DNA of 64,000 bases from Rotaria macrura. Its lineage: Eukaryota; Rotifera; Eurotatoria; Philodinida; Philodinidae. Location: assembly GCA_900239685.1 (NCBI GenBank), contig OENT01000225.1, positions 1 to 64,000 on the forward strand, written 5' to 3'. Shown in pieces: positions 10,801 to 25,600 of the stretch. The position numbers and the translations under genes were made by a program. The first letter of the stretch is position 1. Each line of letters opens with the position of its first letter. A model generated the notes under the pieces. The model made no database searches and had not been told where the DNA came from. It saw only the letters and a list, made by a program, of their open reading frames with translations.

Positions 10801-12758
10801 AAGGTCATCTCTTCCTATCGATAGAGACACGACAGCATCATAGTAGATATTGCAATATGAATAGGTGAAAAGAAGTGTCTGTTAAAAAAAAATAGAACAA
10901 TACTAAACTACGATTTTCATCATTCAACAGAGAAGACCAAGAAGCATCGTACTGATATGAGATATGATAGTTTAGTTGTTGTGAGCAATCAAGTAAGTTT
11001 GTGGTGAAGCTACTTTTGGTTCGATTAGTAAGATTGACCGATAGAAACAAAAAAGTTTTCTCGAGACTTTCGATTACACTTAATGATCTGATATCGCCAT
11101 GAAATGAACCTGTGCATGAATGATTTATCGTCACTCGATTGCAAATGGTACATTACTCATGTACAGGTTCCTTTTGTGGCGATATTAGGTCAATTAACTG
11201 AAATCGGAAATCACGGTAAAACGTTTTTTTTTCTATCGGTGAATCTTATTCAAGTTCTAAATTGAACAGAAAATAGCTTCATCGCAAATTCATTTGATTG
11301 TTCAAAATAGCTAAACAATCATGTTTCGTCCCAGTTCGATGCGTTCGTGTCTGTTCTATTGAATAATGAAAATCGCAGTTCACTAATTTCTTTCATTCTC
11401 AAGTTATTCAATAAATAACCTCCATTGTTCTATTTTTTTTAACAGATAAAAATAATCTTTCGAATTAAAAAAAAAGTAGCAAATAAGTCTATCTTATGTT
11501 TGTCTTAATACAAATGATAATGAGAGATTTCTACTGATTCAAAAAATTTCCATTACATTGTGAAAGATTCTTGACAAATTCAATTTAGTTTACGACATTT
11601 ACATTTCATTCACGAAGTTTCTTTCACTTGTACATTAGCGTGTCTGCTACTTTCGTCATTTCATTGTTATATCTTAATATACCTACATTCACATGTCTAT
11701 CTCATCAATCTATGAACAAGTGTGTCGGCATGTGTTAACCTTTACTTATACAATTAATATCATATGTTACAAAAGAAAACGACTCATTCACAGTTAAGGT
11801 GACGTATCTAGGGTGTCATCTCTTCGGCTATATTACTAACTTATATTGTAAAATCGTTCTATAGCTAGATATTTGATTGACAAAGTTATGTGAAACAGTA
11901 TAAATCATAAGGAATACTATTGGTCACTTATTCAAATTGAAATGAAATGCAATAAATTTTTATCTAACTCAATTGATCGTTCGTATTATTATGTATAGTT
12001 TATGGACATCATTGATAAATGTTATACGTCGATCGATAGAATCACTTTGATCAAATAAGATTAAGATAAATCAAACGCATTTTTTTTTCTTTCGACTTTA
12101 TTTAACTTTTCGGCTTATAACATTATTTGATAACGGCTTATTTATTTGGTTAGTATAGAACATGGCTTATTGAATGATGATTGATAAGGAGTTATTTTTG
12201 ACCTTTATATTGTCAAAGAGACATTATCGAGTATGTTTACATATGATATAATTTAATCAAAACAGGTTTCTGTTTTCTCGAGATTGAATGTGTCAATACT
12301 TCAGATTGCTCGGAGATATTTTCGTGTATGCTTGTTACAACTAATGACTAGCGGTCAGTTGTTCATACTCAAGTATACGTATGTATACATACATACATGC
12401 ATATTGATTCCGTGATGCTGACGCCTTGACATCTCTTCTTTTCATTGTATGCTTTATTTTAACACCTGCGGCAACGCACGAGTAGCAGATTAATTTCGAT
12501 TGAACAACAAAATACAAGTATATTCTTGTCTCAAGAAAATAAAAAACAAACGTTTTAAAAAACTAGCTAATATTATTTTATCGTAATTGAAATCATGTTG
12601 TCTTCTTAATGTATTGCGATGCATTCGAATTGAATCATGTTCACTTCATACCTATAGAGAGGCAAGAAGGTGTAAGAAAAGAAAAGAAAATATTCAAACT
12701 GAACAAACATAAATTCTATTAAAATAAGAAAAGTAAAGAGAAAAAGAAAATTCAATAA

Positions 12759-12840
12759 ATGAATTCTATGTTGGCACCAGACGGCATGCCGATCACGTTA
12801 TGCAAATATTATTTCGATGGCGACTGTTGCTTCGGTCATC
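12759..12840 (+). CDS. Possible isolated exon with CCCH zinc-finger-like start
   Basis: ATG at 12759 opens 27 codons of locally raised GC content, ending at a plausible donor (CATC|gtgggt). The peptide contains LCKYYFDGDCCFGH. This resembles the first half of a C-X7-8-C-X5-C-X3-H finger as in makorin-type proteins, but the remaining Cys and His are not present before the stop. No convincing second exon was found before the NCAM-like gene. It may be a decayed gene fragment. Confidence 0.3.
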
Positions 12841-14997
12841 GTGGGTATTAATGGTATGATCATTTATTAGATTAACACTTTATATTGTGCAATACAATGT
12901 GTCTGATGACAATTCTTTTGAGATTTACACTCAAACATAATTGCCATTCTTCATTACGAAAGAATGACTATGTATTTTAGAGTAATGAATAACATCAATC
13001 AAGTTTTCTTAGATCACTTTCATAATTTAATTTTGATGTACTAGACAAATTGAACTTCCTATTCGTCTGTCTATTGATTAATGATTTTGTCCAAGAATGC
13101 AGATGACCGCTCCTCTCTCATTAATATTGTCAATCATAATTGTATACAACATTGAAAACATGGACAATGATGAGAACGAGAGATTATTCTTCATATAGTT
13201 AATGAAGAAATAATGATCGATTCAGGTGAAGAGATTCCGCGGTATGTCGCATGTCAAATTAGAGAGTCGGTAACGTATGTTTGTTCTTAACAGAAAAGAA
13301 AAAAAACTAAAAAGAAGACAGTATTTTTAATCCTGCTTTCGTCACATCAGAGTAATTATTCGATAAAAGCAATTATCATTCCGTCAATCGTAAAATCGAA
13401 TATTCTCCAACATATACTTTTGCATATCCGAGTGGAACACATGTTAGATTTGATTACTTTAGACAAACGATAGTGATTTAGCATTTATGATGATTTCCGT
13501 TTTCGAGTGGCTCTAACTACTCAACATAGAATCAAATCGAATTGAGATCATCTATAACATATGCCTTCAAGCTAGGATCAAACATTTTTAAACATAGCTA
13601 ATTGTATCTATTGACCGACGATGCATGTGCGACGGAAAAAGAAATCTCAATAATACATGTTGTCTTTCAGACGTATTCAACTTTCTCGGATAGAGAACGA
13701 GAGCATGCACTCTAGTACAACAGCACCTGTTTATGAAGCTTGTTCAAAAAAAAAAAGAAAACAGTAAAAGGAGGAAAAGAAAAACAAAGAGGAGGGTCCA
13801 TCCATTGTCAAGGTAAGTTCACTTAATATTTCTTTTTCTTTTGTATACCTCATACGATTAGCATTATGGTGATGAAAAAAAAAGCTAGACCACATATGCC
13901 GATTTCTCTTTTTCGTAAGTAAATACTATATTTTTTTTTCTCTCTCTACGCATGTACACACAAACGCTAATCTCATGATGTGGACATACCTAGTCCATTC
14001 GTTTTGTTCATCGTATGATTTGATCAATAATTCATTATTCGAGCACTTAGATACACATTGCTTCGATGATCTCTAGCTCACATATGTATACACGCGACTC
14101 AACCATTGTTCGATCGGTTCACCAGTGAACATATGTCGCACGAGTTCTGGTTAATGCAGGTAGAATATCATCGATATGTTTTCATTGGTTCAGATTCTTG
14201 TTGTCTATCATCAATCATTCATTCTCAGTTTTCGCTCTCTCGCTCTTTTCAACTATGCACGCCAAGACTAAAAGTTAATGAACAACGAATAGTGTAAGTG
14301 GCATGCATACGATTGACCTTAGTCATGCTGTGCCATTCTGTTAGAGTTACCAACAACTGTCGTTATTTATTTCGAGTTAACATTGTCTGTTTCTTAGTTT
14401 TGGTTTAATCCAATAGATTGAATTATTTGTTTGTTTTATTTATCGAATTTTTTTCTTTTCAACATTAATGTAACGAATCGATGAATATCATTTTTCATGT
14501 TCTTTTTTTTAATATTATAAATGATATCGTTGATTTCCTTTGAGCACTACTGTATTCTATATAAATCATATATCAATTTACGCAACATCATAAGATGAAT
14601 TCATACTGTATCGACAAGAAAGGAACAGTATAAAAAAGAAATACATTAAAAAAAAAAGAACTTGCCATTCTCGTCGTCGTACTTCTTCTTCCTTCCTCTT
14701 TTTCTTATACTACCAACCATTACGCTTGGATACTCTCTTATCGGACGTGTGAAGGCAAACGCTTGTCATTTTCTTCCAACACTATAAATACATACCCATG
14801 TTCATATATAGACGATAAAGATCTCATATCGTATTCAACAGTCGAATTTAACAAAAAGAAAAAAATACAGTTATACTATGACTTCTAAACTTACAGTCAC
14901 GCACAAAAAATAACTATGAATCACATATACGATAACATCAGACATATCGACTCATATTTCTTTTTCTTATTTTAGATAGAATATTGCACAAGAACTC

Positions 14998-17900
14998 ATG
15001 ATGTTCTCAATATTCATTTTAAATCTAGGTGAGTTAATTCCAAATTTTGTTTTTGTAAATAAGTGAAAAACAATCCATTGATAAAATTTCTTTTCTTGTT
15101 TTGATAATACAGTTCTTTTACAAATTCATGGTGAATTGGTGATTAAACCAAGTCAAAGTTCACTAACACGAGATCAGTACAGATCATATATTGCATTATG
15201 TACTGATCCAGCGGAGAGTCGTGTCTTTCGTTGGCGGTCACCTCAACAGAAAGATGTACCTGAGAATGTCATTGATCGGTATGAAATCAATTACAATGAA
15301 AAAGACATTGAATGTGTTTATTTTTAAGTGTTACTGTTGAACGACAAACAAATGGAATTCGATTGCGGATTCGAAATTTAACTATTGATGATCAAGGTAT
15401 TATTGATTGAAAGAAAAATATTATATGTTAGTACACAGTCACTTCTAAGACTAGCATTCGCCACTCACTGATTCTCTTTCTGTTCTAATATCAAGTAGGT
15501 TAGATGAATGATCTGTAGCAGACGTGAAATGAGTTTCTAGGATGATTGCTCGTTAAAAACAACGATCCATCATATTGATTTTGATGTATTAAACAAAGAC
15601 TTTATTTACTTTATTCCTATTTGTTGATCGTTTGTCATGTACGGATTTTTTTTTATTTGACATCATCATTATTGTAAACATTGGTTTAACTGGCACATAA
15701 GCCCATTGCACATATTCATTCCTTTATCTTTAGAAAAAATTCAAAAACTCTAAAGATTTTCATTATTAATTGTGATATGTCAAAAATCTAAAAAAAATAA
15801 TAAACATTAATCTATGTTCATCATTCAAGTTTTAAGATGCTATTATTGCTAAGAAAGTCTACCATTCATTAAAGTCGAATGATCAGAACTCGAGGATAAT
15901 ATTTACCAATTCGACAAAGTACTGAAAGATGAAATTATTTTCTTTTTCTGTATAAATAGGTACATGGGAATGTATTGGTACGAATGAGAATGGTCAACAA
16001 GTACAGAAATCATTTCAAATGACTATTAAAGGTTTATTCTAGTCGAATGTTTTCATTGAATAGCCAAATTTTTTTTTCTCGTTAGTTCCCATTTCTTTTC
16101 ATAGTGACTCCATTCAATATGCACCATTCGGAGACTCAGTTATTATCAAGTGTAATGTTCAAGCCAGTCCAACAGCAGAAATATCTTGGTTCAAAGGACA
16201 AGAAAAAATTCGAATTGGTTTGTTATGTCACTTCATTGCGCGCGTTGGATGATCTTGCGATTAATTTTTTTTTCTTCATAGAAAATTCAAATTATGAATT
16301 GGTACACGATGGTTTACGTATAAAACATGTTGATATGTCAGATAATGATATACTCTGGTGTCGTGCTGATGTCTTAGAAACAGGCGAATCACGCGATTAT
16401 GCAATATCTGTCGTTGTATCGAGTATGTTGCAAATAGATTGTTAAAAAATATATCTTCTTCAATTTATTTAGAACCGATCAGTGAAACACGTATTACTTG
16501 TGCTAGTCCTTGTGGTATTGAAAAGAAAACGGCAACATTAATTTGTGAAGCATCGGGTTTACCATCACCGAAATATTTATGGTTCCATGGATCGGTATGA
16601 TGATTAGTGTTCTTTTCTTTTTCTTCGTACATAATAGGATAAACTATGATGTTCATACATCTCTAGGTAGAAGGATTAAAGCCAGTGAAAGTAAGATAGA
16701 GAAAAAGAACGAGAGAAACAACAAGCATGAGTTGATTATTTCTTTTTGAGTAATTGTGATATGCATGAATGTCTTATTCGTTTGTTTGTTCAGATCAATG
16801 TATTGACCATAGTGGTATTGTGTTTTGCTTTTTTAAAACGAATGGTTTTATTTTCTATTTTGTTTTTGTCTAATCAATGAAAGAGAGAGAGAGAGAGAGA
16901 GAATATCAACACGTATCATTATGGAGATGATACTTGATCGTTTAATGTTAGAGGATGTTTCGAACCTATAGAGAATAGCGCGTGAAGAATTACAAGATAT
17001 ATTACTAAGTAAAATGAGTGAAAACAAATGATATTGTTAGGCGCATGAAACTTGCTTCATAGTTTTGTTGGTTTTTTGTCTAATCTCTTCTGGCTTATTG
17101 CACATATATATATATATATTTATAAGCTGATTTCCAAGAGATCGAGTATTTCAGAGAAAATTAAGGCTTCTTTCCTAAATCTAGGATTCGCCTGTGGGAG
17201 CAAGCGAAGTACCGAAATTCGTCGTACGTGGAAATCAATTAACTATAAATTATGTTGACGAAACTGACAATGGAAAGTATTCATGTCAAGCTTTCAATGA
17301 ATTCGATCAAAAAGGACAAAGAATTGAATACAATCTGAATGTCATCGGTAACTATTAAAGATAGTTAACTGTGAATGATATATATCTTCTTTTTAATAGT
17401 TCCACCTCATTTGTCATTTATACCACCGATAGAAATTAATTTTGATAGTCAACGCCCACAACGTGCTTCATTTCAATGTCGTGTCGAACGTGGTTCATCC
17501 GAAGGTCTAGCATTAGAATGGCAATACTTGAATCATACATTAATTCAACCGACTCGTGGAATATTTATTGATAAAACTCAATATGAAACACACAGATTAA
17601 TTGAATTACGTTTTGATCCCGTACATCGTGAACATTTTGGAAATTATTCGTGTGTGGCAAAAAATCTTGCTGATAATACTTCTTCAATAGCTAGCCTTTT
17701 CATTCAATGTAAGTTCATGATTCATTGTTTTCTAGGTAGTTTTTGTTTTGAAAATTATTCGATCAAGTTTATTCAATCATTCAACAAGTCCTGAACTCAA
17801 TAGATAGATTTGTACGATAGTCTTTGAAGATTTTATTTTCGTATGACCCGAACTAGTTGAATCAAGAAGAAGTTTTGAATTCAGACTAACTTGAAGAATT

Positions 17901-20577
17901 TAGATTTCTTCAAAATCATAAGATTTCCGTTGACATACTTTTTGAACATTGTAAATACACACACGTTTTACACAAATTATGTTTATCTGTATGTTTTCCG
18001 ATGTGTTTTGAATTCAAAATTCTCATTCGTTTTTATTTCTATGTTTTTTTCAAAATCAAGACTAGATATGAAGTTTGAAATTACAGCTACCTAATGAACT
18101 AGTAGATCCTAACGGATATTAGAGGATCAACAAATTCTGTTAGTCTCATCTTTGAACACGAACATGCAATTTCTCTATTAATATATATATTCTGCGAAAA
18201 GCATGTGACAAGACAACACGATTTTTCTCTTGACTTGTCTTACATTCTATGGAAGAAGTCGCTTGATTTCTTTAATTGACTATTTGATTAGTACGGATGG
18301 TCTGATTTCCTAATGTTCGCATAAGTAATTCAATTTGAGATTTTATTTTTCATAGTTCAACCGATCTATGTCGGACCGAGTACTAACACAATTACAACAA
18401 TTCCTAATTACCGTTCAATAATGCGTTGTCAATTCGAATCATATCCATCACCACAAATTCAGTGGATTAAAATGAGTCGAACGATACAAGATCCTCAAGG
18501 ACGAATACTTGCCGTTGGTATTGATAGTGGTGTCAATGATATCACAATCAAACAAATTGGTGCAACACTGTATGAAAGTACTCTCTCTGTAAGTCTACAT
18601 GTACTTTCAACTAGATAAAGGAGATGTTAAATAAGTCCATTGTTATTATCGTATAGTATACACCAGCAGATGGTGATTTTGGTCTAAGTTTTGAATGTCG
18701 AGCATTGAATCCACGTATTGGTCGACATTCGTTTACACTTCAACGTGCACAACCACCGAAAAAAGTTAATGTCACTAATGTTAAACCGTTAGCCAATGGT
18801 GTTGAATTATGGATACAATTATTGGACAACGATGATCTTCCTATAATACAATATATTCTCAAGTATGATTTAGCAGATAAAAAAGATAGTCAATTACAAA
18901 CATTATTTATTCCAGGTGATGTATCGATTCTGAAAAGAATTTTATTTTTTATTGTTTTTTTTCTTTCGCTTTAGTACAAAAATCTACTAATCAAATAATC
19001 AAAATTGAAAGTCTTCGTGCAAGCACAAATTATCAATTGATGATTGTTGCGGAATCACGAGCTGGTATTGGTCAACAAACTGGACCGATACTTTTTCGAA
19101 CACTTGATAGACAAATACCCGATTTTACCATAGACGATAATACAAATAGAACTTGTTTGACTGATGATAGCTGTTTAATTACATGGAATATTGAATCAGA
19201 TGGTGGAGCACCTATTCTTCGAGCAGAAATTCTTTATGCACTGGTAAGAAATTATCTCTGATAGTGATATAAATGAATTAGTTTAAGTTTTGCGCATTTT
19301 ACTCTTTTAATTTGTCAATTGTTCACCGAATTATTCTATTGTTGTTTTATTCAAGGCAAAAGATAATATTGGTCTAGATATTCAAGGACCTTTCAGTACA
19401 CCGATATCAGTCGATTCAACAGTAACTGAATACGAATTGACTGGATTACATCCGGCTACATCTTATATTGTTCTGATCAAATTATATAATGAAGTTGGTG
19501 CTGCCGAACAAAAATTTCGTATAAAAACAAATGAAGAAATCACTGGTAAGCGTAATTATTATACAAATAAATAATAATTAACTTGTAATATGTTCACAAA
19601 TGAAATGTTTGTAGAAACGAATCAAATATATTATTTCACATTCAATAGAACTAACTATAATAATTTTACCATAGAATCATTCGTTCCTCCTATTACAATA
19701 TATAATCATCGATAGAAAACTATCGTTGATGTAATACGAATGCTAAATTACTTCTTTGTATTCTATTCATTAAAGAAAAGTAAAGACAAAGTGTTCTTTA
19801 TTTTTTCCCATCGATTAATCTATGGTAGACTAGATCAAAATGCATTTCCTTATAGCAAACTTCAGTCGGTTAAGAAGAAAAAATGATATCATTTTATGCA
19901 TAATGAATCTTTTGTGTTTAGATTCTAATGTAACACAAAAAAATTCATTCATACCAGATGATCAAAAAGCTCAACCAAACAAATGGGTTATTGTTGGTAT
20001 TATTATAGCTATTGTTTCTTCAGCTATTGTTGCTGTTACCATATGTGTTCTATTTCGTGTTTATCGACTTGATGTTAAACATGAAACAACTAATTCGTAA
20101 GTTATCTGATATGATGATTTTCATATTTGAAATCTAACATTAAAGTAACTTGTCCAAGATTTGCAGAGAAATATTTTTTTTACTTGTATTTGTGACTTGA
20201 ATAGAAAGTATCCGATCGGTTATTAAAGTTTGTTCTTTCTTTCTTTAGTGATCATCAAACAACACCAATGATGAATGGAGATCATCATTCCGATAAAACA
20301 AACGGATATTCCAATAGTCATTCTTCATCAGCTAAGGTATTTCAATAAACATGAATTCTACACATTTATTAAAATTTTTAAATTGTATAAGAAATCAAAG
20401 TCAACTTCCCGTCAATCATTTGCTGATCATGATTCCGTATAGAGACAGGCTATATGTAGGCTACGAATTAGATTTTTATTTTAACTACTAATGCTTCTTT
20501 TGATTATCTAAATTTCTGTTCTCAAGACTTATATTTTGATTTTTTTTGTCTTGTTTTAGCTCAACGAAACAGTGTAA
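14998..20577 (+). CDS. NCAM/fasciclin-2-like cell adhesion molecule (5 Ig + 2 FN3 + TM)
   Basis: Sixteen coding exons with consistent phases give 811 residues: 14998-15028, 15113-15278, 15329-15396, 15960-16031, 16086-16217, 16282-16422, 16473-16594, 17185-17347, 17400-17708, 18356-18588, 18657-18915, 18975-19243, 19356-19545, 19922-20096, 20249-20336, 20560-20577. A signal peptide (about 1-17) precedes five Ig domains. Each has the Cys...Trp...(D-x-G)-x-Y/F/W-x-C signature, for example ALC/TWEC, IKC/LWC, LIC/KYSC, FQC/NYSC, RCQF/FEC. Two fibronectin type III domains follow, then one helix (about 740-763) and a short tail ending NETV. The order matches NCAM and Fas2 exactly; such proteins mediate homophilic adhesion of neurons and epithelia. 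A non-coding first exon probably ends at 13812 (AAG|gtaag) and joins at 14976, 22 bases before the ATG. Many introns are phase 1, as usual for shuffled Ig modules. Confidence 0.9.
16880..16902. repeat. (GA)n microsatellite
   Basis: About eleven GA repeats inside the seventh intron (16595-17184) of the NCAM-like gene. Confidence 0.8.
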
Positions 20578-22663
20578 TACTCAAAATAATATTACCATAC
20601 AAAAAAGAAAAGAATGTGTTTGTCAATGAATGCCATGAAATCATACATAACTTCAGAGAATGTTCATTATACATTTATAGAAATAAGATCTTTTGTATCA
20701 ACATTTGTATATAGAATATCTATGTGTATAATGATGGTGCTCTATTTTTTCCATGCATTTTATCATCATCGTTTCTCTTGTTTTCTTTTGTCTGTTCGCA
20801 TCTAGTCAACTATTCGATTATAAATCTGCAAACATCAGTGGCATCGTTAGAATTTTGATCGAACTTCTTAGAAGTATAAAAATATTGTACTCATGTCTTT
20901 TTTCTTATCTTATACTATATGAATGCGATACAGTGTTTGTAAGTGTGTGTTTCGTGAGAGCAAAGCGCATTAATCAAATAAATTTCAAACAAAATATGAA
21001 TATTTATTATATTTCAACATGCTAGTATGTTGGTCTTACGAAAAGAAAAAAAAATTGATTAAATTTATGCTATTAACTTTGATAACTAGTAGGACGAGAA
21101 GAACATCGGAATGTTACATGATTGCTTTGCTTTGATTAACTCATTGAAAATTCATTTTTCTTTCTATAGTGAGCTAGTAGGTTAGTTTGTCTTTCTTCGG
21201 TAATAAAGAATGGCAGTTTTCTGTAGTGTTCCGATGCATATTATTAAAATCAAAAGTTAAATTCTAAGTTTCATCTCTATAATCTACATTTGTAATTATT
21301 TTACATTGATATCAATATTCTAAATTCATGACCCTAACTACTTTCGTTCCAATGAAATGATCAATGCAAAAATGTATCAAGCTATCAAGGAATAGATTTT
21401 TGTGCCGTGATTCATGAAAAGTATTGCTAACCTGTCCAGTACTTCGGATGATTAGAATTTTAAATTAAGAAAGATAAGCTTTGAAAAAGATAAAAATAGA
21501 ACACTAGAAAAACAAAACGATGAGATTCTTCTGTAAATTTATAAACATACAAAATAGATTTTTCTGATTGATCAATCAATTTTACTGCATATATTTTACG
21601 AAGCACTGGAATAAAGTTAGAATACATGAAATTAGCTTGAGTTTGCATTTCTTGTAGATATCAGCTGTATTTTTGTTTCTACGCAGTCAAACCTTTACGA
21701 ACGGTTAGCAGTATCGTACTGGTAGAAGAAATAAATTCGAGTACATATTCATTTAACCAGTATATGTTGGAACAGATTTTGAATGTTCGTTCTTGAATCT
21801 TTTGAAAGCAATGTTCAATTGGATTATTCACACATTTGTTATCAACATTGTTAATTTGTCATGCATCGAATTTGAAAAATATTCATGTGATAAAATGATT
21901 TGTACCTTTACGAAGCTATGGATCTTTATATGAGCACCTCTAAGAATGTTCTAATCTAACTAGGTCAGTGAAAATGTTCAAACACGTTCATTATCATATG
22001 TTTTATGACCACACACATGCACACAGTATTCAACAATTAGTTATGCCTTACATCGATCTGAACTGTTCGAAATCCTAACTATTAGATAAGAAATATTTTT
22101 CGATATAAATCTCTCACATTTACTTTGTGATTATGTTGACACTGTTTCTTCTTACATGTGAGTAATAGGATTACAACTGTATCACAACGTGTTGATTTTT
22201 TTCCATATACAAGGCCAATTTGCAGTGATATTCTCTTTATCAACTTACTCAGTTGGCTACATGATTCTGTATGATTTCCAATTAATGTTCAACTAATGGA
22301 TCTTTAGACTAAGCGAGAGTAACAGAGACTATTCATATGCATTGATTTGATAGTACTGTCATAAAATATATATCGTTGAAATATGAGATCCACAATATTT
22401 CACACTTGTTACAGAAAAAATGAAGAAAATAATTCTTTGAGAACTGACTATTGTGCTGTCTTGTGTATATATTCGTTAGATCTATCAATAGAGGTCACAC
22501 CTTATAAATAATATATAAATGATATATAGTGTTCTCTCAATGGTGAATGGATTCAACTTTTGTAACGAATGAGAATTACCCTAAAGATTTAACAATCAAG
22601 ACGAAGAAATCATTGATCTTATGATCATTTCTTACTTTTAAAATCAATAATTCTCATTTACCG
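20578..22663. other. 3' flank of NCAM-like gene and spacer
   Basis: Contains the presumed 3' untranslated region, with AATAAA-like words near 20978, and an AT-rich spacer before the helicase gene. No exon-like frame with recognisable content is seen. Confidence 0.5.
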
Positions 22664-25600
22664 ATGGTGCAAGCACCGCTTGATCACACGCCGATGGCTG
22701 TGGGTGGCCAAGACTCATCTTCACATGAATGGATGAAACCAATAACATCTCCAAATGAATTACCAATTCATACGATGCGAAAAAAAATTATTCAAACAGT
22801 ATTTAACAATGATTGTTGTATATTCTTGGGAGAAACAGGTTGTGGTAAAACAACTCAAATCCCACGTTTTCTCTATGAAGCTCGTGAGAAAAAATTCAAA
22901 CAAATTCAAAATAAAAAACCTCACAGAAATAGAAATTTGATTGCCTGTACTCAACCACGTCGTGTTGCTGCTATCTCAGTTGCTGAACGTGTTGCAAGTG
23001 AAATTAATCAAAAATGTGGTCAACTTGTTGGTTATAGTGTTCGTTTCGATGAATCTGTAAGTCGTCAAACGAAAATAAAATATATGACCGATGGTATGTT
23101 GTTACGTGAAGCACTACTCGATCCAAATCTTCGGCAATATTCAATTATTATTCTCGACGAGGCACATGAACGTACACTACATACTGATCTTTTATTTGGC
23201 ATCGTTAAACAAGCATTAGAATATCGAAAAAAATCAAAGAAAAATCAATTACATGTTCTAGTGATGTCAGCAACTATGAATGTCGATCTGTTTTCAAATT
23301 ATTTTAATCAAGCACCAGTTTTATATCTACAAGGTCGACAATATCCTATCGATGTTTTTCATGTGCAAGAAATTCAAACAGATTATATACATGCATCACT
23401 TATTACGTTGTTTCAAGTAATTTTTACAAAAGAAAGGCAAACATCTAAATTTCTTCTAAAATAATTTTCTATCTGATAGATTCATCGTTCAGCACCATTG
23501 AACGAAGGAATATTAATATTTCTTACTGGACAAGATGAAATCGATTCAACATGTAAAACTATCAAACAAATCATAGCTAGTGGAACAGAATCATTAGAAC
23601 CGATTATTGTCTTACCACTCTATGCAAATATGACAACGGTGAAACAAATGCTTGTGTTTAAACAAACACCTATGAGTAAGAATTCAATGTATTTAATAAT
23701 TTCCGACGTTTTAAGTACATTAAGAAACATAATTTCTTTTATGAATCTTACATATATCTATGAAACACAAGGAGAATAGATCATGTTCAAATTTCTCTCA
23801 ATCGAACACAAATCGATTATTATCTTGAACGATATTGAGTATTTGAGACAAAATGATTGAAAATAGAAACCAATTATCATCAAATAAATGAAATACAATT
23901 TTCAGTACGAGTTAAAAAGTTTTATTTACATATTTAAATATATAATATGACAAAATAGATATGTTGAACATCTTACTCAACTTATCTATGTGATAGAAAA
24001 TTTGTTTTGTAATTAATAAGACATTTAAATTTATTTAGATATTCGTAAAGTAATAGTTTCAACCAATATCGGTGAAACATCCATTACAATACCTGGTATT
24101 CGTCATGTAATTGATTGTGGTCGTGTTAAAACGAAAACTTTCAATCCACAAACTGGTTTAGAACTCTTACAAGTACAAAAAGTCTCACAAGCACAAGCAT
24201 GGCAACGTACTGGACGTGCAGGACGTGAATGTCCTGGAACATGTTATCGCATGTATACAGGTTAGTAGATGGAAATAGAAATCATTAGACAATAAATAGA
24301 TAATCTCGAAACATGTCACATAAGATATTTTTCATGATATAAAGATATACGTGTTAGAAAATATACTTCTGATTGGTAAGATGAGGCATGAGCATACATG
24401 AACTACTATTATTTCAAATCAATACAATATGAAATCTAAGAAATTCGAAAATTTCACATTCAATGAATTTGACTTAAAAATTCAATTTATCGAAACAAAA
24501 CAGGCCTCTCAATTCTTTGCCGAGTTCAAAAGTTGTGACAATGATATTAAAAGGAAAATAGATGATATTTATTTTTTTTCGGACGAATGTCCTTCGATGA
24601 CAAATTTATTTTTAAAATTGCTCGGTCAATATTGACTGTGATTTCATCAAATTTCAATTATGATGGGTACTATCAACAAGGAAATAGTTACCAATCTTGA
24701 CAATGGAAATATCTCAAATCTCAAGTTCACTCTAATCTGCACCAAGTTCCATTATCTCAAAATTAAAGATATGATTAAGATTTAAATCAAAACGATTAAC
24801 TCTTTCTTCTTATGACGCACAAATAATTAGATAGAAAATTGTTTCAATGAATAATAAATAATCTACTCAACTCAACAATATTCAGTCATCGATTATTGTT
24901 TCATTTTATTTTTAGAACAAGAATTTGAACAATTACCAGCAACACCTATTCCTGAATTACTTCGATGTAATTTAGCAACTGCTGCATTACAGATTCTAGC
25001 CATGGGAATAGCAAATATCTCAACTTTTGATTTTCTTTCCAAACCAGATGAAAAATCCATTACAGCAGCACTAACTGAATTAACACATCTTCGTGCAGTA
25101 CAACCAGCGAATGATAATACATATGAATTGACGGATGATGGAAGAAAAATGGCTTGTTTTCCACTTGATCCAAAGTATGAATGAAATAGAGTTGTAGAAA
25201 GTCTATCATGTTTTGCCTTGTTCTTGTTATTCTTTTTTAAGACTTTCACGTTGTCTATTAGCTTCATCTGATTTCGGTTGTTTAGAAGAAATGCTTAAAT
25301 TAGTTAGTATAATGAGTGTTGATACAATATTTCTCACGTCGTCAAATATCAATGAAAAAATGAAAATGCAAAGGCAAAAATTTACAATGAACGAAGGAGA
25401 TCATCTTACTTTATTAAATGTGTATAAAACATTTATTGCAAATAAAAAAACCAAAGTGAATATTTACATTTATTAAGTTTCTTTTTAAAGTTGTCTTGAA
25501 TATGAAATGATTTACTTTGCATACATAGGAATGGTGTCAAATAAATAAAATTAATCGACGTAATCTATTACGTGCATGTGCAATACGAAAGCAGTTGCGG

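Larger units (their letters stand above)
6157..12758. other. Gene-poor interval
   Basis: About 6.6 kb of AT-rich DNA with no gene I can defend apart from the weak exon candidate at 6763-6885. It contains telomere-like words at 6478-6582 and the 38-bp tandem repeat at 7801-7899. A 99-codon frame at 9725-10024 lacks domain signatures and splice context and is not called. Confidence 0.5.
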
